A stretch of DNA of 64,000 bases, taken from contig CAJUMF010000017.1 in NCBI GenBank assembly GCA_910586965.1, positions 1 through 64,000 on the forward strand, given 5' to 3'. This DNA is from an uncultured Dorea sp. (lineage in GTDB: Bacteria > Bacillota > Clostridia > Lachnospirales > Lachnospiraceae). Below, piece after piece: positions 53,732 through 62,540 of this stretch. Made by a program: the position numbers and the translations under genes. Numbering within the stretch: the stretch's first letter is position 1; every line of letters starts with the position of its first letter. The notes below the pieces were generated by a model. That model did no database searches and had not been told where the DNA came from. It saw only the letters and a list, made by a program, of their open reading frames with translations.

Positions 53732-55789
53732 CTATATATCCCCTTTCTCCAACATAGTCCTTATCACTCTCTTGACATCTTCCACTGCCGATTCCATATC
53801 TGTGTGCTCAAACTGCGCACCGGCAGCATTGATATGACCGCCTCCGCCAAGTTTTTCCATGATCACCTGTACATTAGCCTCATCGATGGAACGGGCGCTG
53901 ACATAGATCCTTCCGTTATAAACAGTCAGCACGAATGATGCTTTTATCTCATTGATCTCCAACAGTTCATTGGCCGCCTGAGCTCCCAATATCGTCGGGC
54001 TCTCCACATTCGAGCAAAGATTCTTCGCGATCGCATATTTCTCACAGAACACCTCTGCACTGCTGATAATAGCCGCTTTCACCTGATACGACTCCATATC
54101 ATCCCTGAACATCTTCTTTACCAGAGTAATATCAGCCCCGCATCTCCTTAAAAATGCGGCCGCTTCAAAAGTACGCACCCCTGTCCGATAGGCAAAATTA
54201 TTCGTATCAATCATGATGCCAGCATAAAGACTGCTGGCTTCCAGCTTCGGGATCTTGATATCATCGACAATATATTGAAGAACCTCCGATATCATCTCAC
54301 ATGACGAAGAGGCATACGGCTCAATGTAGGACAATACCGCATTCTCAATATTATCCGCACTCTGTCTGTGATGGTCAAGAACAACAACGGTCTTGCTGAT
54401 CTTAAGCAGACCCTCGCACTCCGTCATCATCGGGCGGTTTGTATCTACAACAATCACCATAGAACTCTCACTGGCCATCTCCAGAGCTTCCGATGATGTA
54501 AGGAACAAATCTTCCGGATAATCCGGGTTATCCTCATAAGCACTATATAGAGGGCGAAGCGATGCCGACACTTCATTAATTACGATATGCGCCTTCTTCT
54601 CCAACATTCTCGCCGCACGGTACACACCGATTGCAGCACCCAATGCATCTACATCTGTAAGCTTATGTCCCATGACAAATATCTCGTCTTTCACCGTCAT
54701 AAACTCACGAAGCGCCTCCGCTTTCACTCTGGCTTTCACACGGGTATTCTTGGCAGTCTGCTCCCGTTTCCCACCGTAATACGTAATACCGCTGCAATCC
54801 TTGATCACCGCCTGGTCGCCTCCTCTGGCAAGAGCGAGATCGATCGCCACACGTGCATAATTATAACTCTGGGAATAAGCATTACCGCTAAGACCAAGAC
54901 CAATACTTAATGTAGCCGGAATACTATTTCCGATGTTGATAGACTTAACATCTTCCAACAATGAAAATTTATCATTCTCTAACTCTTTAAAACCGACTTT
55001 CTGAATGGCAATAAAATACTTATCATTCTCCATCTTACGGACAATACCGTTCACCCTCGAAATATACTGATTGATCTTGCGGTCAACAAGCGCTATCAAA
55101 AGTGACTGTCTCACTTCCTCCACACTATCTATCACTTCATCATAATTATCAATGTAAATGAGACCTGCAACCAGTCTCTGTTCCTCGCTGGCACGAATAT
55201 ACCTGTTAAGCTCTGTCACATCCTGAAGATACACCGCGATAAAGTATTCCCTGCCCCCCGGAAGCTCCATAAGACGTCCTGTTTCATTAAACCCTTCTAC
55301 GGACACCTTTCTAAGCTCCGCTTTGTACTCCTTATCCTCGTAATAGACATCCATCTCTACGATATCGTTCTCCTCTTTGGGAAAAATACTGGAATTGAGC
55401 TCCGGCACAAGCTTACTGATGTAGACATCTCTGACACGCTTTCCCAAAATCTGCTCAAACTGTTCATTCAGCCAGACAATCTTTCCATTTTCCAAAAGAA
55501 TGGCATACGGAAGCGCCAACTCCTTAAGAAGCGTATTCTGTACGATCCCATACTGAGCCGCAAATTCTACCAAATCCTTTAAAACCCCGGCGCGGCCATA
55601 CAGGTACAGATATATGATCATACATATATAAATAACAACAAAGATCAACATCACCAGCCCAGCCCGGCGGTCAATACTGAATATCCAGATATTCACTGCA
55701 ATAAGCAACACCGCCATAACCATTGGAAGCTGCATATACAACCCAAGCTGCCCTTTAAGGCGCACCTGATCTTCCTGCTTTTTCTTCAT
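53732..55789 (-). CDS. gdpP: Cyclic-di-AMP phosphodiesterase GdpP
   Basis: A 685-residue membrane enzyme degrading c-di-AMP. Two membrane helices (about 14-60) are followed by a PAS domain (about 85-160), a degenerate GGDEF domain (about 175-300) and the catalytic DHH/DHHA1 module. Catalytic motifs are GHKLTDVDALGAA, VVDTN, VVLDHHRQS and GGGGHINAAGAQF. First gene of gdpP-rplI-dnaB, linking osmotic and wall signalling with ribosome and replication genes by position only. Confidence 0.96.
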   Translation of the reverse strand: MKKKQEDQVRLKGQLGLYMQLPMVMAVLLIAVNIWIFSIDRRAGLVMLIFVVIYICMIIYLYLYGRAGVLKDLVEFAAQYGIVQNTLLKELALPYAILLENGKIVWLNEQFEQILGKRVRDVYISKLVPELNSSIFPKEENDIVEMDVYYEDKEYKAELRKVSVEGFNETGRLMELPGGREYFIAVYLQDVTELNRYIRASEEQRLVAGLIYIDNYDEVIDSVEEVRQSLLIALVDRKINQYISRVNGIVRKMENDKYFIAIQKVGFKELENDKFSLLEDVKSINIGNSIPATLSIGLGLSGNAYSQSYNYARVAIDLALARGGDQAVIKDCSGITYYGGKREQTAKNTRVKARVKAEALREFMTVKDEIFVMGHKLTDVDALGAAIGVYRAARMLEKKAHIVINEVSASLRPLYSAYEDNPDYPEDLFLTSSEALEMASESSMVIVVDTNRPMMTECEGLLKISKTVVVLDHHRQSADNIENAVLSYIEPYASSSCEMISEVLQYIVDDIKIPKLEASSLYAGIMIDTNNFAYRTGVRTFEAAAFLRRCGADITLVKKMFRDDMESYQVKAAIISSAEVFCEKYAIAKNLCSNVESPTILGAQAANELLEINEIKASFVLTVYNGRIYVSARSIDEANVQVIMEKLGGGGHINAAGAQFEHTDMESAVEDVKRVIRTMLEKGDI

Positions 55790-55824
55790 GATTCTTCAAC
55801 CTTTTCCTTACGACTTCTTCCTAT

Positions 55825-55908
55825 GCCCTTGACTGGCAAAAGCACATACTTCTTATCCATTATATCACTTTTCTGCGGTAATGCAAGCCAGAGACCTTGA
55901 GTGGCAAT
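55825..55908. repeat. Direct repeat pair flanking the gdpP promoter
   Basis: GCCCTTGACTGGCAAA (55825-55840) and GACCTTGAGTGGCAAT (55893-55908) match at 13 of 16 positions and lie on either side of the promoter at 55859-55886. They could be sites for a regulator or a chance pair. Confidence 0.35.
55859..55886 (-). promoter_or_regulatory. Promoter of gdpP-rplI-dnaB
   Basis: Minus strand TTGCAT (55886-55881), 16 bases, perfect TATAAT (55864-55859) with an extended -10 TG. Confidence 0.75.
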
Positions 55909-55934
55909 AAAATTAAGATTTTAGGAGCACAAAA

Positions 55935-55971
55935 GACCCCGTCTTACAGTCATTTTTTGTAAAACGGGGTC
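55935..55971 (-). terminator. Terminator after galE
   Basis: GACCCCGT (55935-55942) pairs with ACGGGGTC (55964-55971); on the minus strand CTTTTGTG follows. It closes the galE-side operon. Confidence 0.8.
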
Positions 55972-55987
55972 AACCCTCAAAACTCTC

Positions 55988-57007
55988 TTATGCATTATAT
56001 CCATCCGGATTCTGAGACTGCCATCTCCATGAATCCTCACACATCTCATCAAGTCCTCTCTCCGCTTTCCATCCAAGCACTTTGAGCGCCTTGGCCGGGT
56101 CAGCATAGCACATAGCGATATCCCCTTCTCTTCTCGGCTTGATCTCATAAGGCAGCTCTTTCCCGCAAGCCTTAGAAAATGCCTTCACCATATCAAGAAC
56201 AGAATATCCGATACCTGTTCCAAGGTTGATAATGTCAAGTCCCGGATTTGTCAAAATGTAATCAATCGCTTTTACATGACCAATCGCAAGGTCTACAACA
56301 TGGATATAATCACGAACGCCCGTTCCGTCCGGCGTATCGTAATCATCGCCAAACACACCCAGCTTCTCAAGCTTTCCTACCGCCACCTGCGTAATATACG
56401 GCATCAAATTATTCGGAATCCCTTTCGGGTCCTCTCCGATGCGCCCGCTTTTATGCGCCCCTACAGGGTTGAAGTAACGCAAAAGAATTACATTCCACTC
56501 CGGATCCGCTTTCTGAAGGTCTGTCATGATCTGTTCCATCATAGACTTTGTCCATCCGTACGGATTCGTACACTGTCCTTTCGGGCATTCCTCCGTGATC
56601 GGAATAATCTCCGGGCTCCCGTATACCGTAGCGGAAGAACTGAATACGATATTCTTTACTCCTACCGTCCGCATCACATCCATAAGTGTCAGTGTCCCGT
56701 TAATATTATTGCGGTAATATTCCAATGGCTTTCTCACCGATTCGCCCACGGCCTTAAGTGCTGCGCAGTGGATAACTGCATCAATCCCTTCTGCCTTAAA
56801 CATCTCTGCGAGCTTCGCTGCGTCCAGTACATCTCCTTCGTAGAATTTCACAGACTTACCGGTCAGCTCCTCCACTCTCTTAAGCGATTCCTCTGATGAA
56901 TTGGACAGATTGTCATAAACAACAACTTCATATCCCGTGTTTAAAAGCTCCAAAGCGGTATGGCTTCCGATATATCCCGCTCCTCCGGTAATTAATACTT
57001 TTGCCAT
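55988..57007 (-). CDS. galE: UDP-glucose 4-epimerase
   Basis: A 339-residue short-chain-dehydrogenase-fold epimerase. Motifs are GGAGYIGSHT for NAD, FSSSATVYG and the catalytic Tyr-x-x-x-Lys in NPYGWTKSMM. It interconverts UDP-Glc/UDP-Gal and possibly the N-acetyl forms; which it prefers is not readable here. It is the last gene of a unit nucleotidyltransferase, NahK-like kinase, galE, and would turn UDP-GalNAc or UDP-Gal into the gluco form. Confidence 0.96.
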   Translation of the reverse strand: MAKVLITGGAGYIGSHTALELLNTGYEVVVYDNLSNSSEESLKRVEELTGKSVKFYEGDVLDAAKLAEMFKAEGIDAVIHCAALKAVGESVRKPLEYYRNNINGTLTLMDVMRTVGVKNIVFSSSATVYGSPEIIPITEECPKGQCTNPYGWTKSMMEQIMTDLQKADPEWNVILLRYFNPVGAHKSGRIGEDPKGIPNNLMPYITQVAVGKLEKLGVFGDDYDTPDGTGVRDYIHVVDLAIGHVKAIDYILTNPGLDIINLGTGIGYSVLDMVKAFSKACGKELPYEIKPRREGDIAMCYADPAKALKVLGWKAERGLDEMCEDSWRWQSQNPDGYNA

Positions 57008-57047
57008 CTTTAATCCCTCCTGACCTGCCTAACGGTATCAAACCTTC

Positions 57048-58172
57048 TTACGTCAAGCTTTTATTATATTTTTCAATGATTCCTTCCATAGTATACCACT
57101 TACGTTCCATATCTTCAACCAGTTTAAACTGTGTCCGTGCCCGGTCCAGATTATGATGCTCCCGATGTATCTTAAAATAGGTATCTCCCTGCAGATAATC
57201 CGTCAAAAAACGCATACCGCACTCAAAGGTCATCACCTTTGCGCCCATAGGCATCAGCTCAATCTCTTTTCTAGTAAGCTTTCCGCCGCATCCTTCGATA
57301 TACCCCTTAGCATATAGATCGAACAGCTCCATACTGCAGGATACCTTACTCAAATCTGTCTCATCCTCCGCTGCTGTACTCGCACCAAAGCGTATGGAAT
57401 CGCCAAAATCATTTACCGCCAATCCAGGCATAACCGTATCCAGATCGATCACACAGATTCCTTCCCCGGTCTTATTATCGATCATAATATTGTTAAGCTT
57501 CGTGTCATTATGCGTAACTCTTAAAGGAATCTCCCCGCGGCTTAAAAGATCGGCAAAGTAGTTCGCCGTATCCTCTCTGTCCAGCACAAACTGAATTTCG
57601 TCCTTCACTTTAGCTGCCCGGCCTGCAATGTCTTTCTCCACAGCTTCTTTAAACACCTGAAAACGCGCTTTTGTATCGTGGAATCCCTTTATAGTCTCAT
57701 AAAGCGTCTCTGCCGGATAATCCGCAAGAAGCCGCTGGAAATTGCCAAAAGCCACCGCACTCTGGTAAAAATGCTCTGACTTTTCAACTTTGTCATAGCT
57801 GGTTGCATCGGTAATAAACTTGTATGACCTCCAGTAGTCCCCAAGAGAATCCAGATAATAAGGCTTCCCATCTACCGTCGGTATTACATTCAACGTCTCC
57901 CTTTCCGGGTCACCGCCATGCTCCACTATCTTTTTCCGAAGATGCGAAGTCACACCCGCAATATTCTCCATGAGCTTCACAGGTTGTGCAAAAACGGTTT
58001 TGTTCATCCTTTGGAGAATAACCTTGATATTTCCCATCTCTGCTATTTCAAAAGTGAGCAGAAAGGTATCGTTAATATGACCGCTCCCGTAAGGCCTGTC
58101 GTCAACCAGTTTTCCATTATACTGAAAGTGCTTGATCACTTCAGTCCTTTGTTCTTTGGTTACCTGTGCCAT
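57048..58172 (-). CDS. N-acetylhexosamine 1-kinase-like phosphotransferase
   Basis: A 374-residue kinase of the aminoglycoside-phosphotransferase fold. The catalytic loop is RVTHNDTKLNNIMID and the metal-binding Asp is in CVIDLDTVMPG. Overall features and the operon (galE, sugar nucleotidyltransferase, ABC importer) match NahK/LnpB, which phosphorylates GlcNAc and GalNAc at O1 in the lacto-N-biose pathway. Substrate is inferred from this match. The ATG at 58172 follows GGGAGG and starts 2 bases after the upstream gene ends. Confidence 0.8.
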   Translation of the reverse strand: MAQVTKEQRTEVIKHFQYNGKLVDDRPYGSGHINDTFLLTFEIAEMGNIKVILQRMNKTVFAQPVKLMENIAGVTSHLRKKIVEHGGDPERETLNVIPTVDGKPYYLDSLGDYWRSYKFITDATSYDKVEKSEHFYQSAVAFGNFQRLLADYPAETLYETIKGFHDTKARFQVFKEAVEKDIAGRAAKVKDEIQFVLDREDTANYFADLLSRGEIPLRVTHNDTKLNNIMIDNKTGEGICVIDLDTVMPGLAVNDFGDSIRFGASTAAEDETDLSKVSCSMELFDLYAKGYIEGCGGKLTRKEIELMPMGAKVMTFECGMRFLTDYLQGDTYFKIHREHHNLDRARTQFKLVEDMERKWYTMEGIIEKYNKSLT

Positions 58173-58174
58173 TA

Positions 58175-59098
58175 TCAATCCTCCCATAGATTCTCAGGAT
58201 ATAATCCTCTGTCTTTCATTTCCTGAATTGCTGCCGCTACAACCGGTTTGTCCTCTTTGTAAGTCATACCATACCATTTGTCAGCAGATGCCAGAACTGC
58301 AACCGTCGCTTTGTCTTCCTCCACCAGCTCACTTACCACTGCCGGCAGGAAATACTCGCACTTCTTAGGATTTTCCTTAAGTCCTCTGTCAAGGAATGCC
58401 GGAAATCTATCTTCAAGCTCCTTTAAAATACTGTTGCTAAAGCCCCACATATTCATAGATACAATGGTCTCCTCCGGAACCGGAACCCAGGTCGCCCCAT
58501 CATCCTCTGTATATGCAATGCCGCCGCCGCGCTTTTCAATACGTGTTCTCTCATGGATTGCCACAAGCTCTCCCTGCGCGTTCATATCGCATATACCGCG
58601 GGCAACATGGCCATTATCCGTCACAGTATTGCCCAGCTTATACCCAACCATCGTATAGCGGTACTTTTCGTCGTCTTTATGGGACGCAAGATAATCATAA
58701 ATCAGCTTAAATGCCTCCGACCCGTAATAATCATCTGCATTGATAACGGCAAACGGACCGTCAACCGCCTGGATACAGCTAAGTATCGCATGCCCTGTTC
58801 CCCACGGTTTTGTCCTGCCTTCCGGCACTGCATATCCTTCCGGAATATTGCCGACTTCCTGAAAAACATAATCCACTTCCATATATTTTGAAATTCTGTC
58901 TCCCACAGCTTCCTTAAAGTCCGCCTCATTTTCCTTCTTTATAATAAATACTACTTTCTCAAATCCGGCTTTCCTTGCATCATACATAGAAAAATCCATG
59001 ATAATATGCCCTTCTCCATCTACCGAATCGATCTGCTTAAGCCCTCCATAACGGCTTCCCATTCCTGCTGCCATAATAACTAATACCGGTTTATCCAT
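58175..59098 (-). CDS. Sugar-phosphate nucleotidyltransferase
   Basis: A 307-residue nucleotidyltransferase. The N-terminal motif IMAAGMGSRYGGLKQ carries the consensus GxGxR and Lys for nucleotide binding; NADDYYG has the metal-binding Asp pair. It is related to GalU-type enzymes. In this operon it would convert GlcNAc-1-P/GalNAc-1-P (or Gal-1-P) to the UDP-sugar and so stand in for GalT of the bifidobacterial pathway. This is inference from position. TTGGAGGT precedes the ATG. Confidence 0.85.
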   Translation of the reverse strand: MDKPVLVIMAAGMGSRYGGLKQIDSVDGEGHIIMDFSMYDARKAGFEKVVFIIKKENEADFKEAVGDRISKYMEVDYVFQEVGNIPEGYAVPEGRTKPWGTGHAILSCIQAVDGPFAVINADDYYGSEAFKLIYDYLASHKDDEKYRYTMVGYKLGNTVTDNGHVARGICDMNAQGELVAIHERTRIEKRGGGIAYTEDDGATWVPVPEETIVSMNMWGFSNSILKELEDRFPAFLDRGLKENPKKCEYFLPAVVSELVEEDKATVAVLASADKWYGMTYKEDKPVVAAAIQEMKDRGLYPENLWED

Positions 59099-59159
59099 TG
59101 CTCTACCTCCAATGCTAAATTTTCCTATATGATTCTATCACAAAACCATATGAAAAGGA

Positions 59160-59200
59160 AAGCTTATCCACCTCTTTTTCACAAAGGCCCGGATAAGCTT
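59160..59200. terminator. Stem-loop between permease and nucleotidyltransferase genes
   Basis: AAGCTTATCC (59160-59169) pairs with GGATAAGCTT (59191-59200). On the minus strand TTCCTTTTC follows. It probably attenuates transcription from the importer genes into the enzyme genes. Confidence 0.6.
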
Positions 59201-59214
59201 AACCCCCTCTTTTT

Positions 59215-60048
59215 CTAACCTTTTACACCGCCGGATGTAAGTCCCGCAACCAGATGTTTCTCAATTGCAAGGAACAGAACGACAACCGGGATTGTCGCAA
59301 ACAATGATGTTGCGAACAAATACTGCCACTGGATAAAGTTGAATCCGTAAAATACATTGATGCCGACAGTTATCGGTTTGAATACATCTGTAGAAATCAA
59401 TGTAAGTGCAATTGTATACTCATTCCATGCATTGATAAACACGAAAATCAATGTGGTGATGATACCAGGCGCAGCCATCGGGAGCAATACTTTAATCAAC
59501 GCTCTTATTGTTCCGCAGCCGTCAATCTTCGCAGCCTGCTCCATCTCCGGGGAAATTCCCATAAATGTACCGCGGAGCAGCCAGATTGCGAATGCCTGAT
59601 TAAACGCCGCATTCAGCAGAATAAGCCCCAGTATTGTATCATTGAGATCAATATTGACCATCATCCTGTAGATACCTACCAAAAGGACTACCGGAGAGAA
59701 CATCTGACTCATAATTACAGCACCCATGAAAATACCTTTTCCTTTGAATTTCATACGGGCAAGGGCATAAGCTGCCGGAATACCGCACAGAATTGCAAGC
59801 AGTGTAGCGCCTCCTGCAATCACTATAGAGTTAGTCAGATACTTGAATACCGGCGCTGCCGTCCATATATCACTAAAGTTCGACCACCGCCATACCTCCG
59901 GAAGAATATGGTCTATCGCATACATCTCTTTCTTATCTTTAAGCGCCGTAATAAACATAACCAGATAAGGATACAGAATTATGATACAGAGGATTACGAC
60001 AAACACATACAGGAGTACTGTCTGCCATGATTTTCTTTTTGACGACAT
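59215..60048 (-). CDS. Carbohydrate ABC transporter permease (MalG-like)
   Basis: A 277-residue CUT1 permease with six membrane helices and an EAA loop (MEQAAKIDGCGTIRALIKVLLPMAAPG). It starts directly at the end of the partner permease. It forms an importer with 60049 and 61042; the ATPase must be supplied from elsewhere. Confidence 0.94.
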   Translation of the reverse strand: MSSKRKSWQTVLLYVFVVILCIIILYPYLVMFITALKDKKEMYAIDHILPEVWRWSNFSDIWTAAPVFKYLTNSIVIAGGATLLAILCGIPAAYALARMKFKGKGIFMGAVIMSQMFSPVVLLVGIYRMMVNIDLNDTILGLILLNAAFNQAFAIWLLRGTFMGISPEMEQAAKIDGCGTIRALIKVLLPMAAPGIITTLIFVFINAWNEYTIALTLISTDVFKPITVGINVFYGFNFIQWQYLFATSLFATIPVVVLFLAIEKHLVAGLTSGGVKG

Positions 60049-60933
60049 TTAACTCTCCTCCTCTCCGCGAAGTGACAGAAACATATAAATGCTGGCACAG
60101 AACGCTAAAATCACAAAACCAATAACGGACACAGCAGCAGCGTGACCGCCCTTGCCATCCGTAAATGACAACTTATACAAATATGTAACAAGAGTATGCG
60201 TCTGATCTGCCGGAGCTCCTTTGGAAATCGTCCAGACGATCGGGAAAGAGTTAAATACGTAAATAATATTTAACACGGTCGAAACTGTCAAACTCGGCGC
60301 TACCAAAGGAAGCGTAATCTTAAACATCTTCTGCCAGAAGCTGGCACCGTCTACCGACGCAGATTCATATAATGAGCCGTCAATACTTTGCAGACCTGAC
60401 AGCACACAGAACGTAACAAACGGGAATGTAACAAATATACCCACCCAGCATTCCCACGCAAACATGGCTCCTGCTGTTTCTGTCCAGTTTACAAAAGCGT
60501 CGATCAGCCCAATCTTCTTTAAAAGAATATTCAATGAGCCGTAGTCCGCATTAATAATATATTTCCAGATAACCGACTGAATAATAAGAGCAGTCGCCCA
60601 CGGGAAAATAACAACCGCACGAACAAACTTACGTCCGCGGAACTCCTGGTTGAGAACCATCGCCAGAACAAAACCGAAAATTGTAGACACCCCGACTACC
60701 ACTACCGTCCATATGATGGTGTTCTGCAGCGTATGCCAGAATGTAGGCTCTGCAAAGACTTCCAGATAGTTCTGGACGCCGTTCAGCCCCTTTACAACGC
60801 CGCTTCGGCCAACGTCAGAAAACGAAATCTTGAATACTGAAATGATAGGTATCAAAATCATACTTACCATAAGTATCACGCTCGGCAGTAACCAGACATA
60901 CGGCTGAAACGTTGCCAACGTCTTTTTTTTCAT
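60049..60933 (-). CDS. Carbohydrate ABC transporter permease (MalF-like)
   Basis: A 294-residue CUT1 permease with six membrane helices and an EAA loop (LYESASVDGASFWQKMFKITLPLVAPS). The ATG at 60933 is 7 bases after AAGGAGG; an ATG two codons earlier is too close to it. A stem-loop separates it from the binding-protein gene upstream. Confidence 0.94.
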   Translation of the reverse strand: MKKKTLATFQPYVWLLPSVILMVSMILIPIISVFKISFSDVGRSGVVKGLNGVQNYLEVFAEPTFWHTLQNTIIWTVVVVGVSTIFGFVLAMVLNQEFRGRKFVRAVVIFPWATALIIQSVIWKYIINADYGSLNILLKKIGLIDAFVNWTETAGAMFAWECWVGIFVTFPFVTFCVLSGLQSIDGSLYESASVDGASFWQKMFKITLPLVAPSLTVSTVLNIIYVFNSFPIVWTISKGAPADQTHTLVTYLYKLSFTDGKGGHAAAVSVIGFVILAFCASIYMFLSLRGEEES

Positions 60934-60993
60934 TGCCATGCCTCCTTAGCTAAACTGTAAAACCGCTTTTTTCATACATCAGTTTATAAAAAT

Positions 60994-61020
60994 CGAGGGC
61001 CGAAGCAATTCGGGCCCTCG
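60994..61020 (-). terminator. Attenuator-like stem-loop after the binding-protein gene
   Basis: CGAGGGCC (60994-61001) pairs with GGCCCTCG (61013-61020); ATTTTTAT follows on the minus strand. Such partial terminators between binding protein and permeases usually keep the binding protein in excess. Confidence 0.75.
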
Positions 61021-61041
61021 GTAATACTCAATGTAATGCTG

Positions 61042-62334
61042 TTATTTTGCAACAGATTCCTGAAGTTTATCAAGTGCTTCCTGAGCACCAAGCGTACCGT
61101 TACATACCTGCTGTTCAACGTCGATAACGCCATTTCTTACGTCCATCCACTCAGCTTTCTGCATCGGGTAGAACTTACAGCTTGGAAGTACTGCACAGAA
61201 TGTCTTGAAATATTCGCTGTCGCCTGTAGCGTCAGATCCGCCAACTGTGTATTTCTCTGCGTTAACAGCAAGATTCTCAGATGCGTCCTGAGTTGCCGGC
61301 AGGAATCCTTCGTATACCATGTAATTTGAATATGTCTCACACTCATAGAATGCGTCGAAGAACTTTGTAATCGCTGCTGTACGAGCCTCGCCGCCTTCTT
61401 CATCTTTGAATGCCATCAACTGGTCACAAACGCCAAGAGCTGTCTTCTCGCCCGGAAGGTCAGCAGCCACATAGTTGACTTTAGAATCAGCAGCAACCAT
61501 GTTCATAGGCCCGATCATCATAGCAAGTGTTCCTGCGCTGAATGCGTCCTGAAGCGGATAACGTGTATCAGTAAACGGTGCAGAGTTACAGTAACCGGAA
61601 TCGATGAGCTTCTTAATATACTCAACAGCTTCTACGTTCTCTTTGCTGTTAAGAGCCCACTCACCCTTATCATCAACGAATCCGCCGCCAAAGTTCCATG
61701 TGTAATAAGAGAATGCAGCCTGGCCTTCATCTGTAGAAATATCAAGTCCCCACGGAACAATGTCCTTGCCGAACTTATCCTGTACTGCCTTACAAGCTGT
61801 AAGTACTTCGTCCCATGTTGTCGGCGGGTTCTCAACTCCTGCTTCTTTTAACAAGTCAACATTGCAGAAAAGCGAACGGCAGGATGCAAGAATCGGCAGC
61901 GCCCAAACTGTTCCGTCCATATCATTGGATTCCCAGAAGCTTGGAACAAAATTAGCCTTAAGCTCATCAGATACATAATCCTCTGCCGGCATCAGCAAAT
62001 CGTCTGCTACATAATCAGCAAAACCGCTGATATTCAGGATATCCGGCTGCTCGTTACTGGAGATACGTGTGTTTACTACACTGTAGATATCATTCCAGGA
62101 TACGATTTCGATATTGAGGTCGATATCTTTATTCGCTTCCTCAAATGTCTTCTCAAACTCCGTCCACCATTCCTGTGTGTAGTTTCCGTACTGGGAGATA
62201 ATGATATCAAGTGCTACCTTACCCGAATCTCCGCCTTCGCCGCCTCCACCTTTACTTTCTTTGTTTCCACATCCGGCAAGCATGGTTCCAACCATTGCTG
62301 CGCATAACAAAACGCTGATAAGTTTCTTTTTCAT
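61042..62334 (-). CDS. Extracellular sugar-binding lipoprotein (CUT1 family)
   Basis: A 430-residue solute-binding lipoprotein. The signal peptide ends in lipobox LAGC, followed by a Gly/Ser-rich linker. The binding domain includes the sequence INISGFADYVADDLL-like LNISGFADYV and AFSAGTLAMMIGP, typical of CUT1 binding proteins. AGGAGG precedes the ATG. The enzymes downstream suggest an N-acetylhexosamine-containing disaccharide such as lacto-N-biose or galacto-N-biose; this is inference. Confidence 0.92.
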   Translation of the reverse strand: MKKKLISVLLCAAMVGTMLAGCGNKESKGGGGEGGDSGKVALDIIISQYGNYTQEWWTEFEKTFEEANKDIDLNIEIVSWNDIYSVVNTRISSNEQPDILNISGFADYVADDLLMPAEDYVSDELKANFVPSFWESNDMDGTVWALPILASCRSLFCNVDLLKEAGVENPPTTWDEVLTACKAVQDKFGKDIVPWGLDISTDEGQAAFSYYTWNFGGGFVDDKGEWALNSKENVEAVEYIKKLIDSGYCNSAPFTDTRYPLQDAFSAGTLAMMIGPMNMVAADSKVNYVAADLPGEKTALGVCDQLMAFKDEEGGEARTAAITKFFDAFYECETYSNYMVYEGFLPATQDASENLAVNAEKYTVGGSDATGDSEYFKTFCAVLPSCKFYPMQKAEWMDVRNGVIDVEQQVCNGTLGAQEALDKLQESVAK

Positions 62335-62481
62335 ACATTTTCCTCCTATTTATTAATTTGTCTGAATGTTTTGTGTCTCTATTGTAGTACAAAACTGCAC
62401 AAAGATATTTATCATATATTTTCATTTATTTGCACTATCAGCTCATCTATCTTGATTTATTCCGCCGTCAAAGGTATGATA

Positions 62482-62520
62482 TTGTTAAAATCGCACAAAA
62501 CTTTAACAACATTTTAACAA
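62482..62520 (+). promoter_or_regulatory. Repeat operator in the AraC gene leader
   Basis: TTGTTAAA (62482-62489) faces TTTAACAA (62502-62509), and TTTAACAA recurs at 62513-62520, 11 bases after the second. This inverted plus direct arrangement, just before the AraC gene and about 150 bases from the divergent transporter, is a candidate site for the AraC protein. Confidence 0.5.
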
Positions 62521-62540
62521 AGACATGCAGGAGGACTTCT

